From contig JAZNDW010000036.1 of the NCBI GenBank assembly GCA_045588245.1, positions 17,542 through 81,541 of the forward strand: DNA of 64,000 bases. Direction: 5' to 3'. The stretch comes from DTU064 sp045588245. GTDB lineage: Bacteria > Bacillota > Clostridia > Oscillospirales > CAG-272. The notes below the pieces were generated by a model that saw only the letters and a list, made by a program, of their open reading frames with translations, had not been told where the DNA came from and made no database searches. This document shows, one piece after another, positions 45,085 through 54,195 of the stretch; position 1 is the stretch's first letter, and every line of letters starts with the position of its first letter. The position numbers were made by a program, and so were the translations under genes.

Positions 45085-47253
45085 ATGGGACCTATGATGG
45101 GACCGCCCCCCGGATGGGGCGGAAGACGAAATGATGACTTAAAACCTCCAAAGCCGAAAAACATCAAAGAGGTGCCGCAGTATCTCTGGCGCCTCATTTC
45201 AGGCTTCGTTTTCAGACTATTCTACATATTCAAGCTCGTATGGGATGCACGTCCGTCGCTATTATTCCTTATGATGTTTATGAGCGTGTTCAACGGTATC
45301 GTGCCCGTATTGGGATCGCTTATCTCAGCCGACTTGATCAACTCGCTCGTTGCGCCTTTGAAAGTCGAGCAATACACCGTCGTCGGTAAATTCATAATCA
45401 ATCTGACGGATGCCGCCGCGACGTCGGACGGTTGGCGCGTAATAATGTCGCTGTTGATACTGCAGTTCTCATATATGCTCTTCAACTCGGTGGTCTCGAG
45501 CCTTTATAATATGTTCGTCAACATCTCCGGCGAGATCGTTACGAACCATATCAAAGTCAAGATCATCAACAAGGCAAAGGAAGTAGACATCGCAAGCTTC
45601 GACCTGCCCTCGTTCTACGAAAAGCTTGAGAACGCAAACCGCGAAGCGGGTTCGCGTCCGATCCAGATCATGCGCTCCACCTTCAGCCTCGTTTCGACTA
45701 TCATCACAATGACGAGCTATATCGTCATTCTCTCGAACGTTGCTTCGTGGATCTCGTTCGTTGTGATCCTTCTGGCTATCCCCTCTGCCATTATCAACTT
45801 CACGTACAGAAGAAAGACCTTCTTCTATATGCGTCGCCGCAGTAAAGACCGCCGCCAGATGGACTATTACAGCAACCTGATGGTAAACAAGGACATGGTA
45901 AAAGAGATCCGTCTTTTCGGACTTTCCGACACTTTTATCGCACGCTTCCGCGAAACGTTCAAGAAATATTACGCAGGCATCAAACGCCTCATCATCAACG
46001 AAAACATCTGGCACATTTCCGTGTCGATCTTCTCTTCCGTCGTCAACTGTTTGCTTTATCTCTTTATTGCAAAGCAGGTATTTGCAGGCATATTTGCTAT
46101 CGGTGATTACTCGCTTTACACCGGTGCGCTTTCGTCCGTTTCACACGGTGTTGCAAGCCTTATCGGCGTCGTTTCTTCCATTTATGAGGGCGGTCTTTTC
46201 ATTGACAACCTCATCCTCTTCATGAAAGAAGAAAAGCGCATCAAGCCGAAGCTTGACTGCAATCCCGAAAACAAGCTCGCCGAGCCGCGACACGTTAAGC
46301 GCCGCTGCGGTCACACGATCGAATTCAAAAACGTATGCTTCAGCTATCCCGGCACCGAGCGTATGGTTCTCAAAAACATCAATTTCAAGCTGAATGAAGG
46401 CGAGACCTGTGTTCTTGTCGGCTTGAACGGCGCAGGCAAAACGACGCTCATCAAGCTTCTGACGCGTCTATATGACCCGACGGAGGGTGTGATCCTGCTC
46501 GACGGATACGACATCCGCGAATACGATATCGACGAGCTTTATCAGATGTACGGAATCATATTCCAAGACTTCGGAAAGTATGCCGTTTCCGTTTCGGAAA
46601 ACATCAAGTTTGGTGATATCTTCAACGAGCACCAAGACGGTGACGTCCCCGAAGCTGCCCGTCAGTCGAGCGCAGACGTATTCATCGACAAGCTTCCCGA
46701 CAAGTATGACACGCCTTTGATGCGTTACTTCGAAGAAAACGGAATCGAGCTTTCGATCGGTCAATGGCAAAAGCTTTCGATCGCACGTGCGTTCTACTCC
46801 GATTCCGATTTCCTTATCCTCGACGAGCCGACGGCTTCCCTTGACGCCATCGCCGAGCAGGAGATCTTCAATCAGTTTGACAGTCTGCGTCAGGACAAAA
46901 CGACTATCTTTGTTTCTCACAGACTCTCAAGCGCCACCGTTGCATCTAAGATCATCGTTCTTGAATACGGTGAGATCATTGAAGAGGGTAACCACAGCCA
47001 GCTTATGAACAAACGCGGCAGATATTGGGAACTCTTCTCAACGCAGGCAAAGCGTTACCTCACAGAGGTTGACGAAAACGACACGCTTGACTCCGCAGGA
47101 ACCGCTCCCGCTCTCGCCGATGGCGAAAATGCTCATGCCTTCGGCAGACATAAACGCGGTATGGCTCCTCATGAAGACCATGGACATCATGGACACCACG
47201 AACACCACGGACCTCGCGGTCCGCGCGGTGGACACCGTCCCGACGGCGAATAA
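45085..47253 (+). CDS. ABC exporter (half-transporter) with His-rich C-terminal tail
   Basis: The 722-residue protein has a Gly/Pro-rich start and a membrane domain (about 35-370). The ATPase has Walker A GLNGAGKTT near 446 and FQDFGKYAVSVSEN. It also has the non-canonical signature LSIGQ near 555 and Walker B LILDEPTASLD near 576. The last 40 residues are His/Gly/Arg-rich (DHGHHGHHEHHGPRGPRGGH). It would act as a homodimer or pair with another half-transporter not seen here. It is 32 bases downstream of the MarR gene and is followed by a terminator. Confidence 0.9.
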   Translation: MGPMMGPPPGWGGRRNDDLKPPKPKNIKEVPQYLWRLISGFVFRLFYIFKLVWDARPSLLFLMMFMSVFNGIVPVLGSLISADLINSLVAPLKVEQYTVVGKFIINLTDAAATSDGWRVIMSLLILQFSYMLFNSVVSSLYNMFVNISGEIVTNHIKVKIINKAKEVDIASFDLPSFYEKLENANREAGSRPIQIMRSTFSLVSTIITMTSYIVILSNVASWISFVVILLAIPSAIINFTYRRKTFFYMRRRSKDRRQMDYYSNLMVNKDMVKEIRLFGLSDTFIARFRETFKKYYAGIKRLIINENIWHISVSIFSSVVNCLLYLFIAKQVFAGIFAIGDYSLYTGALSSVSHGVASLIGVVSSIYEGGLFIDNLILFMKEEKRIKPKLDCNPENKLAEPRHVKRRCGHTIEFKNVCFSYPGTERMVLKNINFKLNEGETCVLVGLNGAGKTTLIKLLTRLYDPTEGVILLDGYDIREYDIDELYQMYGIIFQDFGKYAVSVSENIKFGDIFNEHQDGDVPEAARQSSADVFIDKLPDKYDTPLMRYFEENGIELSIGQWQKLSIARAFYSDSDFLILDEPTASLDAIAEQEIFNQFDSLRQDKTTIFVSHRLSSATVASKIIVLEYGEIIEEGNHSQLMNKRGRYWELFSTQAKRYLTEVDENDTLDSAGTAPALADGENAHAFGRHKRGMAPHEDHGHHGHHEHHGPRGPRGGHRPDGE

Positions 47254-47261
47254 CAAAGCGC

Positions 47262-47297
47262 AAAAAACCTCCTGAACAATGTTCGGGAGGTTTTTTA
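47262..47297 (+). terminator. Terminator of the MarR/ABC operon
   Basis: AAAAAACCTCCTGAAC pairs with GTTCGGGAGGTTTTTT around a three-base loop. Confidence 0.93.
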
Positions 47298-47363
47298 TTG
47301 TCTATTCATAAAAACGGTACATATATGAACCGTAAAAACGGCATTTCTTCCAACCGACGATTC

Positions 47364-47392
47364 TTGACAAAAAACGATGTCGGGCATATAAT
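47364..47392 (+). promoter_or_regulatory. Consensus sigma-A promoter of lysC
   Basis: TTGACA (47364-47369) and TATAAT (47387-47392) match the consensus exactly at a 17-base spacing, 60 bases before the GTG start. Confidence 0.92.
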
Positions 47393-47451
47393 GAAATGTA
47401 ACGATTATTTTCGCGCACGAGCGAATAAATATACATTACTGAGGTACGGAC

Positions 47452-48768
47452 GTGCAGGTAAAGGCTGTTAAATTCGGAGGTTCTTCGCTTTCTGACGCAG
47501 AACAGTTCCGTAAAGTTTATAATATAATCAAATCGGACGAAAGCCGCAGATACGTTGTGGCATCGGCTCCGGGCAAACGTTATCCCGAAGACACAAAGGT
47601 CACGGATATGTTCTACGCTTGCTATGATATGGCACTCGCAGGCCTTGACATTGACCCATTCTTCGAAGGAATCAAGAAAAGATTTAATTCTATCATTGAT
47701 GAGCTCGGCTTGTCGCTCGATCTTTCCGAAGAATACGAAAAGATCAAAACATCGCTCCGCCGCCGTGCGGGACGCGATTACGCGGCATCTCGCGGTGAAT
47801 ATTTGAACTCGATAATCTTGGCTGAGTATCTCGGCTACGATTTCATCAACGCATCTGAGGTCATATTCTTTAACGAGGACGGCTCTTTTGACGAAGACCG
47901 CACCAACCGCGTTTTGTCAGGTGTGCTCAAGCGTCACGAACGCGTCGTTATCCCCGGTTTTTACGGTGCTATGCCCAACGATACGATAAAGACGTTCTCA
48001 CGCGGCGGTTCCGACATCACGGGTTCTATCGTTGCCCGTGCCGCCAACGCTATGATTTACGAAAACTGGACGGACGTATCCGGCTTTCTTATGGCTGATC
48101 CGAGAATCGTAAAAGATCCGCTCGGCATCGAAACGGTAACGTACCGCGAGCTTCGTGAGCTTTCCTACATGGGTGCAGGCGTGCTTCACGAAGACAGCGT
48201 TTTCCCCGTAAGATTTGCGGGAATACCGATCAATATCAGAAACACCAACCGACCCGAAGATAAAGGCACGATGATCGTCGCCTCTACCGACAAGCACGAT
48301 AAAAAGCACGTTATCACAGGTCTTGCAGGTAAGAAGCATTTCTCCGTCATACGTATCGAAAAAGATAAAATGGCATATCAGAAAGGTATGCTCCACCGCA
48401 TAATCGAAATACTCGATTATCACGGTGTTCATGCCGAGCATATCCCGTCCGGTATCGACACGATGTCTATCGTTGCAGACACCGCTCAGCTTGAAGGAAA
48501 ATACGAGATCATCACCGAATCGATAACACGAGCCGTTACACCCGATTTTATGATAATTGAGGACGGTCTTGCGCTCATCGCCGTCGTTGGCCGCGGCATG
48601 GTACGCTCCAAAGGTACTGCGGCACGCGTATTCAAAGCTGTTGCAAATGCGGGAATAAATATCCGTATGATCGACCAAGGCTCCTGTGAGCTTAACATTA
48701 TTGTCGGTGTCGATGCGTCGGATTTCGAAAATGCTTTGTGCGCAATTTACAAGGAATTTGTAAAATAA
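47452..48768 (+). CDS. lysC: Aspartate kinase
   Basis: The 438-residue enzyme makes aspartyl phosphate, the entry step to lysine, threonine and methionine. It starts at GTG 47452, six bases after GAGGT. Motifs are KFGGSSLSDAEQFRKV at the N-terminus and TFSRGGSDITGSIVARA near residue 182. Two C-terminal ACT domains (HFSVIRIEKDKM, then LALIAVVGRGMV and GINIRMIDQGSCELNIIVGV) should mediate feedback control. No lysine riboswitch or other leader is visible in the short 5' region. Confidence 0.95.
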   Translation: MQVKAVKFGGSSLSDAEQFRKVYNIIKSDESRRYVVASAPGKRYPEDTKVTDMFYACYDMALAGLDIDPFFEGIKKRFNSIIDELGLSLDLSEEYEKIKTSLRRRAGRDYAASRGEYLNSIILAEYLGYDFINASEVIFFNEDGSFDEDRTNRVLSGVLKRHERVVIPGFYGAMPNDTIKTFSRGGSDITGSIVARAANAMIYENWTDVSGFLMADPRIVKDPLGIETVTYRELRELSYMGAGVLHEDSVFPVRFAGIPINIRNTNRPEDKGTMIVASTDKHDKKHVITGLAGKKHFSVIRIEKDKMAYQKGMLHRIIEILDYHGVHAEHIPSGIDTMSIVADTAQLEGKYEIITESITRAVTPDFMIIEDGLALIAVVGRGMVRSKGTAARVFKAVANAGINIRMIDQGSCELNIIVGVDASDFENALCAIYKEFVK

Positions 48769-48793
48769 GCCGATTTTTGTACGTTTATCCCAA

Positions 48794-48822
48794 TTGACAT
48801 GATTGGCGCGACAATGTATAAT
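48794..48822 (+). promoter_or_regulatory. Consensus sigma-A promoter of the T-box transcript
   Basis: TTGACA (48794-48799) and TATAAT (48817-48822) match the consensus exactly at a 17-base spacing. Transcription should start near 48829. Confidence 0.93.
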
Positions 48823-48828
48823 ATTCGC

Positions 48829-49136
48829 ATAAATAAGCTTTGATGGAGAAAACGGTACTCAATATGCCGGCACAGAGAATGGATCCGCACCGAACGGTGT
48901 GCGCTGGAAGATCCTGCGGCAGACGTGTATCGACTCACTCCGGAGCTCGTCAAGGAACGGATATATATCTCATTAGACTGACGCGGAAGCCCTCCGTTAT
49001 CACAGGGCAAGTCATCGCTTCCATTAAGCCGTGACCGTTGAGCTGCATCCCTATTCGGATGAACGCGGGTGGTACCGCGCGGCATTTTTGAAAGCTGCGT
49101 CCCGTATCGTAAGATCTACGATACGGGACTTTTTAT
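48829..49136 (+). promoter_or_regulatory. T-box riboswitch, probably leucine-responsive (specifier CTC)
   Basis: The leader contains the conserved T-box core GGGTGGTACCGCG (about 49067-49079) with a UGGU bulge (49070-49073), which pairs with tRNA ending in ACCA. Stem I is recognisable. The basal helix is 48838-48845 with 48948-48955, an upper helix is 48865-48869 with 48917-48921, AGAGA lies at 48874-48878, and a distal stem is 48881-48885 with 48910-48914. The segment CTC-ACTCCGGAG at 48934-48945 matches the usual specifier context, giving CTC (Leu). ATC (Ile) overlapping 48929-48931 is a less likely reading. A terminator follows. Uncharged tRNA-Leu would favour readthrough. Confidence 0.88.
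49099..49135 (+). terminator. Regulatory terminator of the T-box leader
   Basis: GTCCCGTATCGT (49099-49110) pairs with 49118-49129 and is followed by CTTTTTATTTT. It competes with the T-box antiterminator helix. Confidence 0.92.
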
Positions 49137-49164
49137 TTTCTCAAATCAAAAAAGGAGAAACACA

Positions 49165-50829
49165 ATGGAATTTTTGAACTACACCCTCGGCGCATGGATG
49201 GACAAAATAGCGGCGGAATATCCCGACCAACCTGCCGTTGTTTACACCCATAAATTTGACTACAAGCGCACCTATCGCACCTTCAACGAAGAATGCGACA
49301 AGATCGCAAAGTCATTTCTCGCCATCGGCATCAAACGCGGCGACCACGTAGCTATCTGGGCAACAAACTATCCGCAGTGGATGCTCACCCTTTTCGCTTG
49401 CGCTAAGATCGGTGCTGTGCTCGTAACCGTTAATACTGCATATAAGATCCACGAAGCTGAATATCTGCTCAAGCAGTCCGATACAAAGGTGCTCGTTATG
49501 AGCACGGGGCTGAAAGACGTCAACTACGTTGACATCGTGAACCGTCTGTGCCCCGAATTTGCCGAGGAGCCCGAGCTTCGCGAGCATAACTGCGAGCGTC
49601 TCCCCTATCTCCGCTCCGCGATCACGCTTGATGAAGAATCCTACCCCGGAATGTACAATTGGCGCGATCTTTATCCGCTCGCCGACACCGTTACCGACGA
49701 AGAATACGACGCGGCACGCCAAGGGCTTGACTGTCACGATGTCGTAAACATGCAGTACACGTCGGGCACGACGGGCTTCCCGAAGGGCGTTATGCTGACG
49801 CACTATAATATTCTCAATAACGGCAAAACGATCGGCGACCGCATGAAGTTCACAACGAACGATAAGCTCTGCATCACTGTTCCCTTCTTCCATTGTTTCG
49901 GCCTTGTGCTTGCGATGATGGCGTCCATCACGCACGCGACGACGATGGTCCCCGTTGACCGTTACTCTCCCCGTATCGTTATGGAAGCTCTCGAACGCGA
50001 ACAGTGCACCGCCGTGCACGGCGTGCCTACGATGTTCATCGGTATGCTTGAGCATCCCGATTTCAAACAGTTCAAGTTCAATCTGCGCACCGGTATCATG
50101 GCAGGCTCGCCCTGCCCGATCAAGGTCATGCAGCAGGTCGTTGACGACATGGGCATGAGCGAGATCACTATCGTTTACGGACAGACTGAGGCTTCGCCCG
50201 GATGCACGCAGACGACGACGGACGACCCTCTCGAACGCCGCGTCAACACAGTCGGACGCTCGTTCCCCGGCGTTGAAACGAAGATCATCGACCCCGAAAC
50301 GGGCGAAACGCTCGGTCCGGGCAAGATCGGTGAGTTCTGCGCACGCGGATACAACATCATGAAAGGCTATTACAAGATGCCCGAGGCAACGGCTCAGGCA
50401 ATCGATAAGGACGGGTGGCTCCACACGGGCGACCTTGCCTGCTGTGACGAGGACGGCTACTACAAGATCACAGGCCGCATCAAAGACATGATAATCCGCG
50501 GCGGCGAAAACATCTATCCGAAGGAGATTGAAGATTTTATCTACACACATCCGAAGGTTTCCGACGTTCAGGTCATCGGCGTACCGAGCAAAGCGTACGG
50601 CGAGGAGATCATGGCTTGCGTTATCACAAAGGAAGGCGAAACGCTTACCGAACAGGACGTCAAGGATTACGTTCTCGCGTCAATGGCGAAGCACAAGGTT
50701 CCGAGCTACGTTATGTTCGTCCCCGCATTCCCCATGAATGCCGCAGGCAAGATCCTCAAATATAAGCTTCGTGAAATGGCAGTTGACGAACTCAATCTGC
50801 ACGAAGCGAACTTGATCGAAACCGCGTAA
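49165..50829 (+). CDS. AMP-forming acyl-CoA ligase
   Basis: The 554-residue enzyme activates a carboxylic acid with ATP and CoA. Motifs are MQYTSGTTGFPKGV (residues 196-209), YGQTEASPG, LHTGDLACCDEDGY, KITGRIKDMIIRGGENIYPKEIE and the C-terminal AAGKILKYKLREM with the catalytic lysine. It belongs to the broad FadD/medium-chain ligase group. The sequence does not fix the acid. The start is ATG 49165 after AAAGGAG; the frame is open further upstream but runs through the terminator. A T-box with a leucine specifier precedes it, so isovalerate or another leucine-linked branched acid is a reasoned guess. Confidence 0.93.
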   Translation: MEFLNYTLGAWMDKIAAEYPDQPAVVYTHKFDYKRTYRTFNEECDKIAKSFLAIGIKRGDHVAIWATNYPQWMLTLFACAKIGAVLVTVNTAYKIHEAEYLLKQSDTKVLVMSTGLKDVNYVDIVNRLCPEFAEEPELREHNCERLPYLRSAITLDEESYPGMYNWRDLYPLADTVTDEEYDAARQGLDCHDVVNMQYTSGTTGFPKGVMLTHYNILNNGKTIGDRMKFTTNDKLCITVPFFHCFGLVLAMMASITHATTMVPVDRYSPRIVMEALEREQCTAVHGVPTMFIGMLEHPDFKQFKFNLRTGIMAGSPCPIKVMQQVVDDMGMSEITIVYGQTEASPGCTQTTTDDPLERRVNTVGRSFPGVETKIIDPETGETLGPGKIGEFCARGYNIMKGYYKMPEATAQAIDKDGWLHTGDLACCDEDGYYKITGRIKDMIIRGGENIYPKEIEDFIYTHPKVSDVQVIGVPSKAYGEEIMACVITKEGETLTEQDVKDYVLASMAKHKVPSYVMFVPAFPMNAAGKILKYKLREMAVDELNLHEANLIETA

Positions 50830-50834
50830 GTCTC

Positions 50835-50863
50835 TTGCAGGAATCGGCAGTTTATTGTATAAT
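50835..50863 (+). promoter_or_regulatory. Sigma-A promoter of the TIM-barrel isomerase gene
   Basis: TTGCAG (50835-50840) and TATAAT (50858-50863) are 17 bases apart, 58 bases before the ATG. The gene may therefore be expressed independently of the T-box. Confidence 0.75.
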
Positions 50864-50921
50864 ATTTTCAGTGAAAAACAACTGACATACTGATAATCAA
50901 CAGTGAAAGGCACATAAATAT

Positions 50922-51746
50922 ATGAAGCTATCATTCTCAACACTTGGATGCCCCGATTGGACGTTTTCAGAGATATTCGCCGTTGCCTCCGACCTGAAGT
51001 ATGACGGAATTGAGATCCGCGGCATCGCAGATGAAATATACGCACCGAAGATCGGCGTTTTCGCAAAGAATAAGCTTGACGAAACGAAAGGAAAGCTTGA
51101 CGAGGCCGGTATTGAGATCCCGATACTGACGTCGGGCGCTTACCTTATCGGCAACGATAACATCGAAGCTTCCATCAAAGAAACGAAGGATTATATCGAC
51201 CTTGCTACCGCTCTCGGCGCACCGTATGTCCGTATGATGGGCGAGAAAACGCCCGATCCCGTCATTTCCGACATTGATCTTGACAACGTACGCAAGAATT
51301 ATACCGAGCTTTGCCGCTACGCGGACGACAACGGCGTAAAGCTTCTTATTGAAACGAACGGCTGCTTTGCCGACACAAAGCTTCTTTCCGAGTTTTATAC
51401 CTCCGTTGATTCGGACGGTAAGGGCGTGCTTTGGGATATTCATCATCCCGTTCGTTATTTCAACGAAACACCTGCCGAAACGGCAAGCAACATCGGCTCG
51501 TACGTCCGTCACGTCCACGTGAAGGACTCCGTTGTGGGAACAAACGGCAAGCTCACGTATATGCTCACAGGCTACGGCACGCTTCCCGTTGACGACTGCA
51601 TCAAGGTGCTCATTCTTCTCGGCTACGATGCTTACCTTTCTTATGAATGGGTAAAGCGTTGGTCACGCGATCTTGCCGACCCCGGCATCGCTTTCTATCA
51701 GTACCTCGATTACATGAGATACGCCGTTAAAAAGGCAAAAAAATAA
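50922..51746 (+). CDS. Sugar phosphate isomerase/epimerase-like TIM-barrel protein
   Basis: The 274-residue protein begins KLSFSTLGCPDWTF and has the xylose-isomerase-like barrel pattern: KYDGIEIRGI, PYVRMMGEK, LLIETNGC, VLWDIHHPVR, RHVHVKDS and YDAYLSYEWVKRW. The Glu, Asp, His and Glu residues in the last four would bind a metal. The sugar substrate is unknown. It lies downstream of the acyl-CoA ligase gene. Confidence 0.88.
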   Translation: MKLSFSTLGCPDWTFSEIFAVASDLKYDGIEIRGIADEIYAPKIGVFAKNKLDETKGKLDEAGIEIPILTSGAYLIGNDNIEASIKETKDYIDLATALGAPYVRMMGEKTPDPVISDIDLDNVRKNYTELCRYADDNGVKLLIETNGCFADTKLLSEFYTSVDSDGKGVLWDIHHPVRYFNETPAETASNIGSYVRHVHVKDSVVGTNGKLTYMLTGYGTLPVDDCIKVLILLGYDAYLSYEWVKRWSRDLADPGIAFYQYLDYMRYAVKKAKK

Positions 51747-51763
51747 CCGTCAGCAAAAAAGCT

Positions 51764-51793
51764 CGGGGAGGCACCGATGGCGGCGCCTCCCCG
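51764..51793 (-). terminator. Terminator of the HIT gene
   Basis: CGGGGAGGC (51764-51772) pairs with GCCTCCCCG (51785-51793). The minus strand continues into a T6 run. Confidence 0.85.
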
Positions 51794-51810
51794 TTAAAAT
51801 GTTTATATAC

Positions 51811-52161
51811 TTATTCTTTTTCGGCAAAAACGTGTGCCGGAAGCTGTGCGCCACCGATAACGTGGAAATGCAGATGATGAACGCTCTGGCAAGCATCGGG
51901 ACCGCAATTTGTGATAACGCGGTATCCGTTTTCGGCTCCGCCGAGCCCCGCGATTTTGGGAATGCACTCAAAAATGTGTGCAACAACAGCGCTGTTTTCC
52001 GCTGTCACAGCGTCAACAGACGCTATGTGCGTCTTCGGGATAACGAGCACGTGGCAAGGCGCTTCGGGCGCGATGTCGCGGAAGGCGTAAATGAGCTCAT
52101 CTTCATATACCTTCGACGAAGGAATATCACCGGCGATTATTTTGCAAAAAAGGCAATCCAT
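51811..52161 (-). CDS. HIT-family nucleotide-binding protein (HinT-like)
   Basis: The 116-residue protein carries the histidine triad H96-L-H98-F-H100-V and opens with CLFCKIIAGDIPSSKVYEDE. HinT-like proteins hydrolyse nucleoside phosphoramidates. It is monocistronic and divergent from the amidohydrolase gene. Confidence 0.95.
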   Translation of the reverse strand: MDCLFCKIIAGDIPSSKVYEDELIYAFRDIAPEAPCHVLVIPKTHIASVDAVTAENSAVVAHIFECIPKIAGLGGAENGYRVITNCGPDACQSVHHLHFHVIGGAQLPAHVFAEKE

Positions 52162-52234
52162 ATTTTTTCTCCGTTCATTACTGTGGTTTAGTAAATCATA
52201 TCACAAAAACGATAGTTTTTCAAGAGGCATAAAA

Positions 52235-53050
52235 ATGTATAAGATTTTTGACATTCATACGCATACGTACCCGGAGATACTTTCCGTTCGCGCAACGCAG
52301 AATCTCGGCAAATTTTATAATTTTCACGTTGAGGCAAAAGGAACCGTCGCCGATCTGATGGAAGAAAGCAGGCGCGCAGGTATTTCGGGATTTCTCATCC
52401 TCGGCGTCGCAACGAACGCGCGTCAGGTGCCGCGCGTCAACGAAGCCGTTGCCGCCGACGTGAAGCGTGCGCGTGAAGCAGGCTTTGCCGCTTTCGGTTA
52501 CGCAGGTATGCATCAGGACACCGTCGATTTTTCTGCTGAACTCGATTACGCAGAATCTCTCGGTCTGTCGGGTGTGAAGCTGCACCCCGACATTCAGGGT
52601 GCCGACATCGACGACGAACGGTTCTTCCCTCTTTACCGCGAGCTGGAGGCGCGCGATCTTCCGCTTTATCTGCACATGGGCGACGACCGTGAAGAGTACC
52701 GCTACAGCATGCCCGAAAAGCTTGCGCGCGTGCTTGATATGTTCCCAAAACTGCGTGTCTTCGCGGCTCATTTCGGCGGATACAAAGCATGGGACGAGGC
52801 TGTAACACACCTGGCGGGACGTAAAAACATTTGGTACGACACGTCCTCTGCTCTTTGGGCTATGACACCCACATGCGCGCGTTATTTGATAGACAAGCTT
52901 GGCGCGGAAAACATAATGTTCGGCACAGACTCACCCGTCGTTCACTCGGACTCGTATCTTGATCTGTTCATGCAGATCGATCTGTCCGAAGAGGAAAGAC
53001 GCGCTATCCTTTGGGATAACGCGGCAAAATTTTTCGGCATCGATGACTGA
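52235..53050 (+). CDS. Amidohydrolase-2-like metal-dependent hydrolase
   Basis: The 271-residue protein starts at ATG 52235; a longer frame upstream overlaps the HIT gene. It has the DIHTHTY metal motif near its N-terminus, then KLHPDIQG, LYLHMGDDR, AAHFGGYKAW and FGTDSPVV, the ordered residues of a TIM-barrel amidohydrolase. The substrate is unknown. Its stop overlaps the start of the FkbM gene by 8 bases, so the two are translated together. Confidence 0.85.
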   Translation: MYKIFDIHTHTYPEILSVRATQNLGKFYNFHVEAKGTVADLMEESRRAGISGFLILGVATNARQVPRVNEAVAADVKRAREAGFAAFGYAGMHQDTVDFSAELDYAESLGLSGVKLHPDIQGADIDDERFFPLYRELEARDLPLYLHMGDDREEYRYSMPEKLARVLDMFPKLRVFAAHFGGYKAWDEAVTHLAGRKNIWYDTSSALWAMTPTCARYLIDKLGAENIMFGTDSPVVHSDSYLDLFMQIDLSEEERRAILWDNAAKFFGIDD

Positions 53051-54143
53051 CGCATATTCTCTGCCCCCGATCGGTACGCCGGACGTCTGGCAGCGCATGG
53101 CAAACGAAAAAGTACCGCTTTTTATGTACGGGACGGGTAACGGTGCTGATAAAATTATCGACATAATGGAGTCGCGCGGCATCAAGTTAAACGGAATTTT
53201 CGCCTCGGACGGCTTCGTCCGAAGCCGCACCTTCCGCGGCTTCCCCGTTCGCTCGTACGGCGATATTTGCGGCGAATGCCGCGATTTTGCCGTCGTCCTT
53301 GCCTTCGGCTCGTCGCGACCCGAAGTTCTTCAAAACGTCGAAAAAATCGCCTCCGAGCGCCCCCTATACTGCCCCGACGTTCCTGCTGTCGGTGACACTC
53401 TGTTCGACAGCGCGTTTTACGACGCGCTCCGCGATGATTTTCTCACCGTTTACGATTCCTTTGCCGACGATGAGTCGCGCCGCGTCTATTGCGAGATAAT
53501 CAAATATAAGCTTTCGGGCGACGTTTCGCATCTGTACGCATCGGCATCTGCAGGTGACCCCGGTGCGGACGTCTTGCGTTACGGCAAATACGAGTCCATG
53601 CTCGACCTCGGCGCTTACACAGGCGACACCGTCAAATCGGCGATAGAGTCGATGCCGCATCTGCAACGCGTAATCGCCGTTGAACCCGACCTAAGAGCTT
53701 ACAAAAAGCTGTCGGCATACGCCGACACGGTCGGATTCCCTCTCGTCACTCCCATAAACGCTGCCGCTTGGGATGAGGATACCACTCTAACGTTTACGTC
53801 AAACGCGAGCCGCGGCTCGACGCTCGATTCGGGTGACCGCGCACACCGCCGCGGTGAGCGCGAAGTCAGCGTCACGGCGCTCACGCCCGACACCGCCGCC
53901 AACGGCGAGCGTATCGATTATGTCAAATATGACGTTGAGGGCGCGGAAGCACGCGCACTTTACGGCTCACAGAGTCTTATCCGTTCGTGCTGTCCCGATA
54001 TGCTCGTGTCGCTTTACCACAGAAGTGAGGACCTTTACGCACTCCCAATGCTCGTAAGAAAGCTTGCACCCGATCATAAGCTCTACCTACGCCGTGCCGT
54101 CGGTGTGCCCGCGTGGGACATAAATCTTTACGTCATACGTTAA
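53043..54143 (+). CDS. FkbM-family methyltransferase with N-terminal Rossmann-like domain
   Basis: The 366-residue protein starts at ATG 53043, inside the end of the preceding gene. Residues about 18-115 look like a nucleotide- or sugar-binding Rossmann fold (FMYGTGNGADKIIDIMESRG). The C-terminal methyltransferase has LDLGAYTGDTV (SAM-binding), VIAVEPDLRAYKKL and the FkbM motif YVKYDVEGAEARAL. It probably methylates a glycan or small molecule; the substrate is unknown. Confidence 0.85.
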   Translation: MTDAYSLPPIGTPDVWQRMANEKVPLFMYGTGNGADKIIDIMESRGIKLNGIFASDGFVRSRTFRGFPVRSYGDICGECRDFAVVLAFGSSRPEVLQNVEKIASERPLYCPDVPAVGDTLFDSAFYDALRDDFLTVYDSFADDESRRVYCEIIKYKLSGDVSHLYASASAGDPGADVLRYGKYESMLDLGAYTGDTVKSAIESMPHLQRVIAVEPDLRAYKKLSAYADTVGFPLVTPINAAAWDEDTTLTFTSNASRGSTLDSGDRAHRRGEREVSVTALTPDTAANGERIDYVKYDVEGAEARALYGSQSLIRSCCPDMLVSLYHRSEDLYALPMLVRKLAPDHKLYLRRAVGVPAWDINLYVIR

Positions 54144-54195
54144 CCGGCGGCACAAATACGGCAAAGACTTCATAAACTCATATTTCCGCAATAAC

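Noticed and set aside
48929..48931. ATC (Ile) as the T-box specifier
   Set aside because: It overlaps the upper helix side and lacks the following A-C-T-C-C-G-G-A-G context. CTC fits better, though a covariance alignment should decide.
49312..50550. 412-codon open frame on the minus strand opposite the acyl-CoA ligase
   Set aside because: It is antisense to strongly conserved catalytic motifs and has no start signals.
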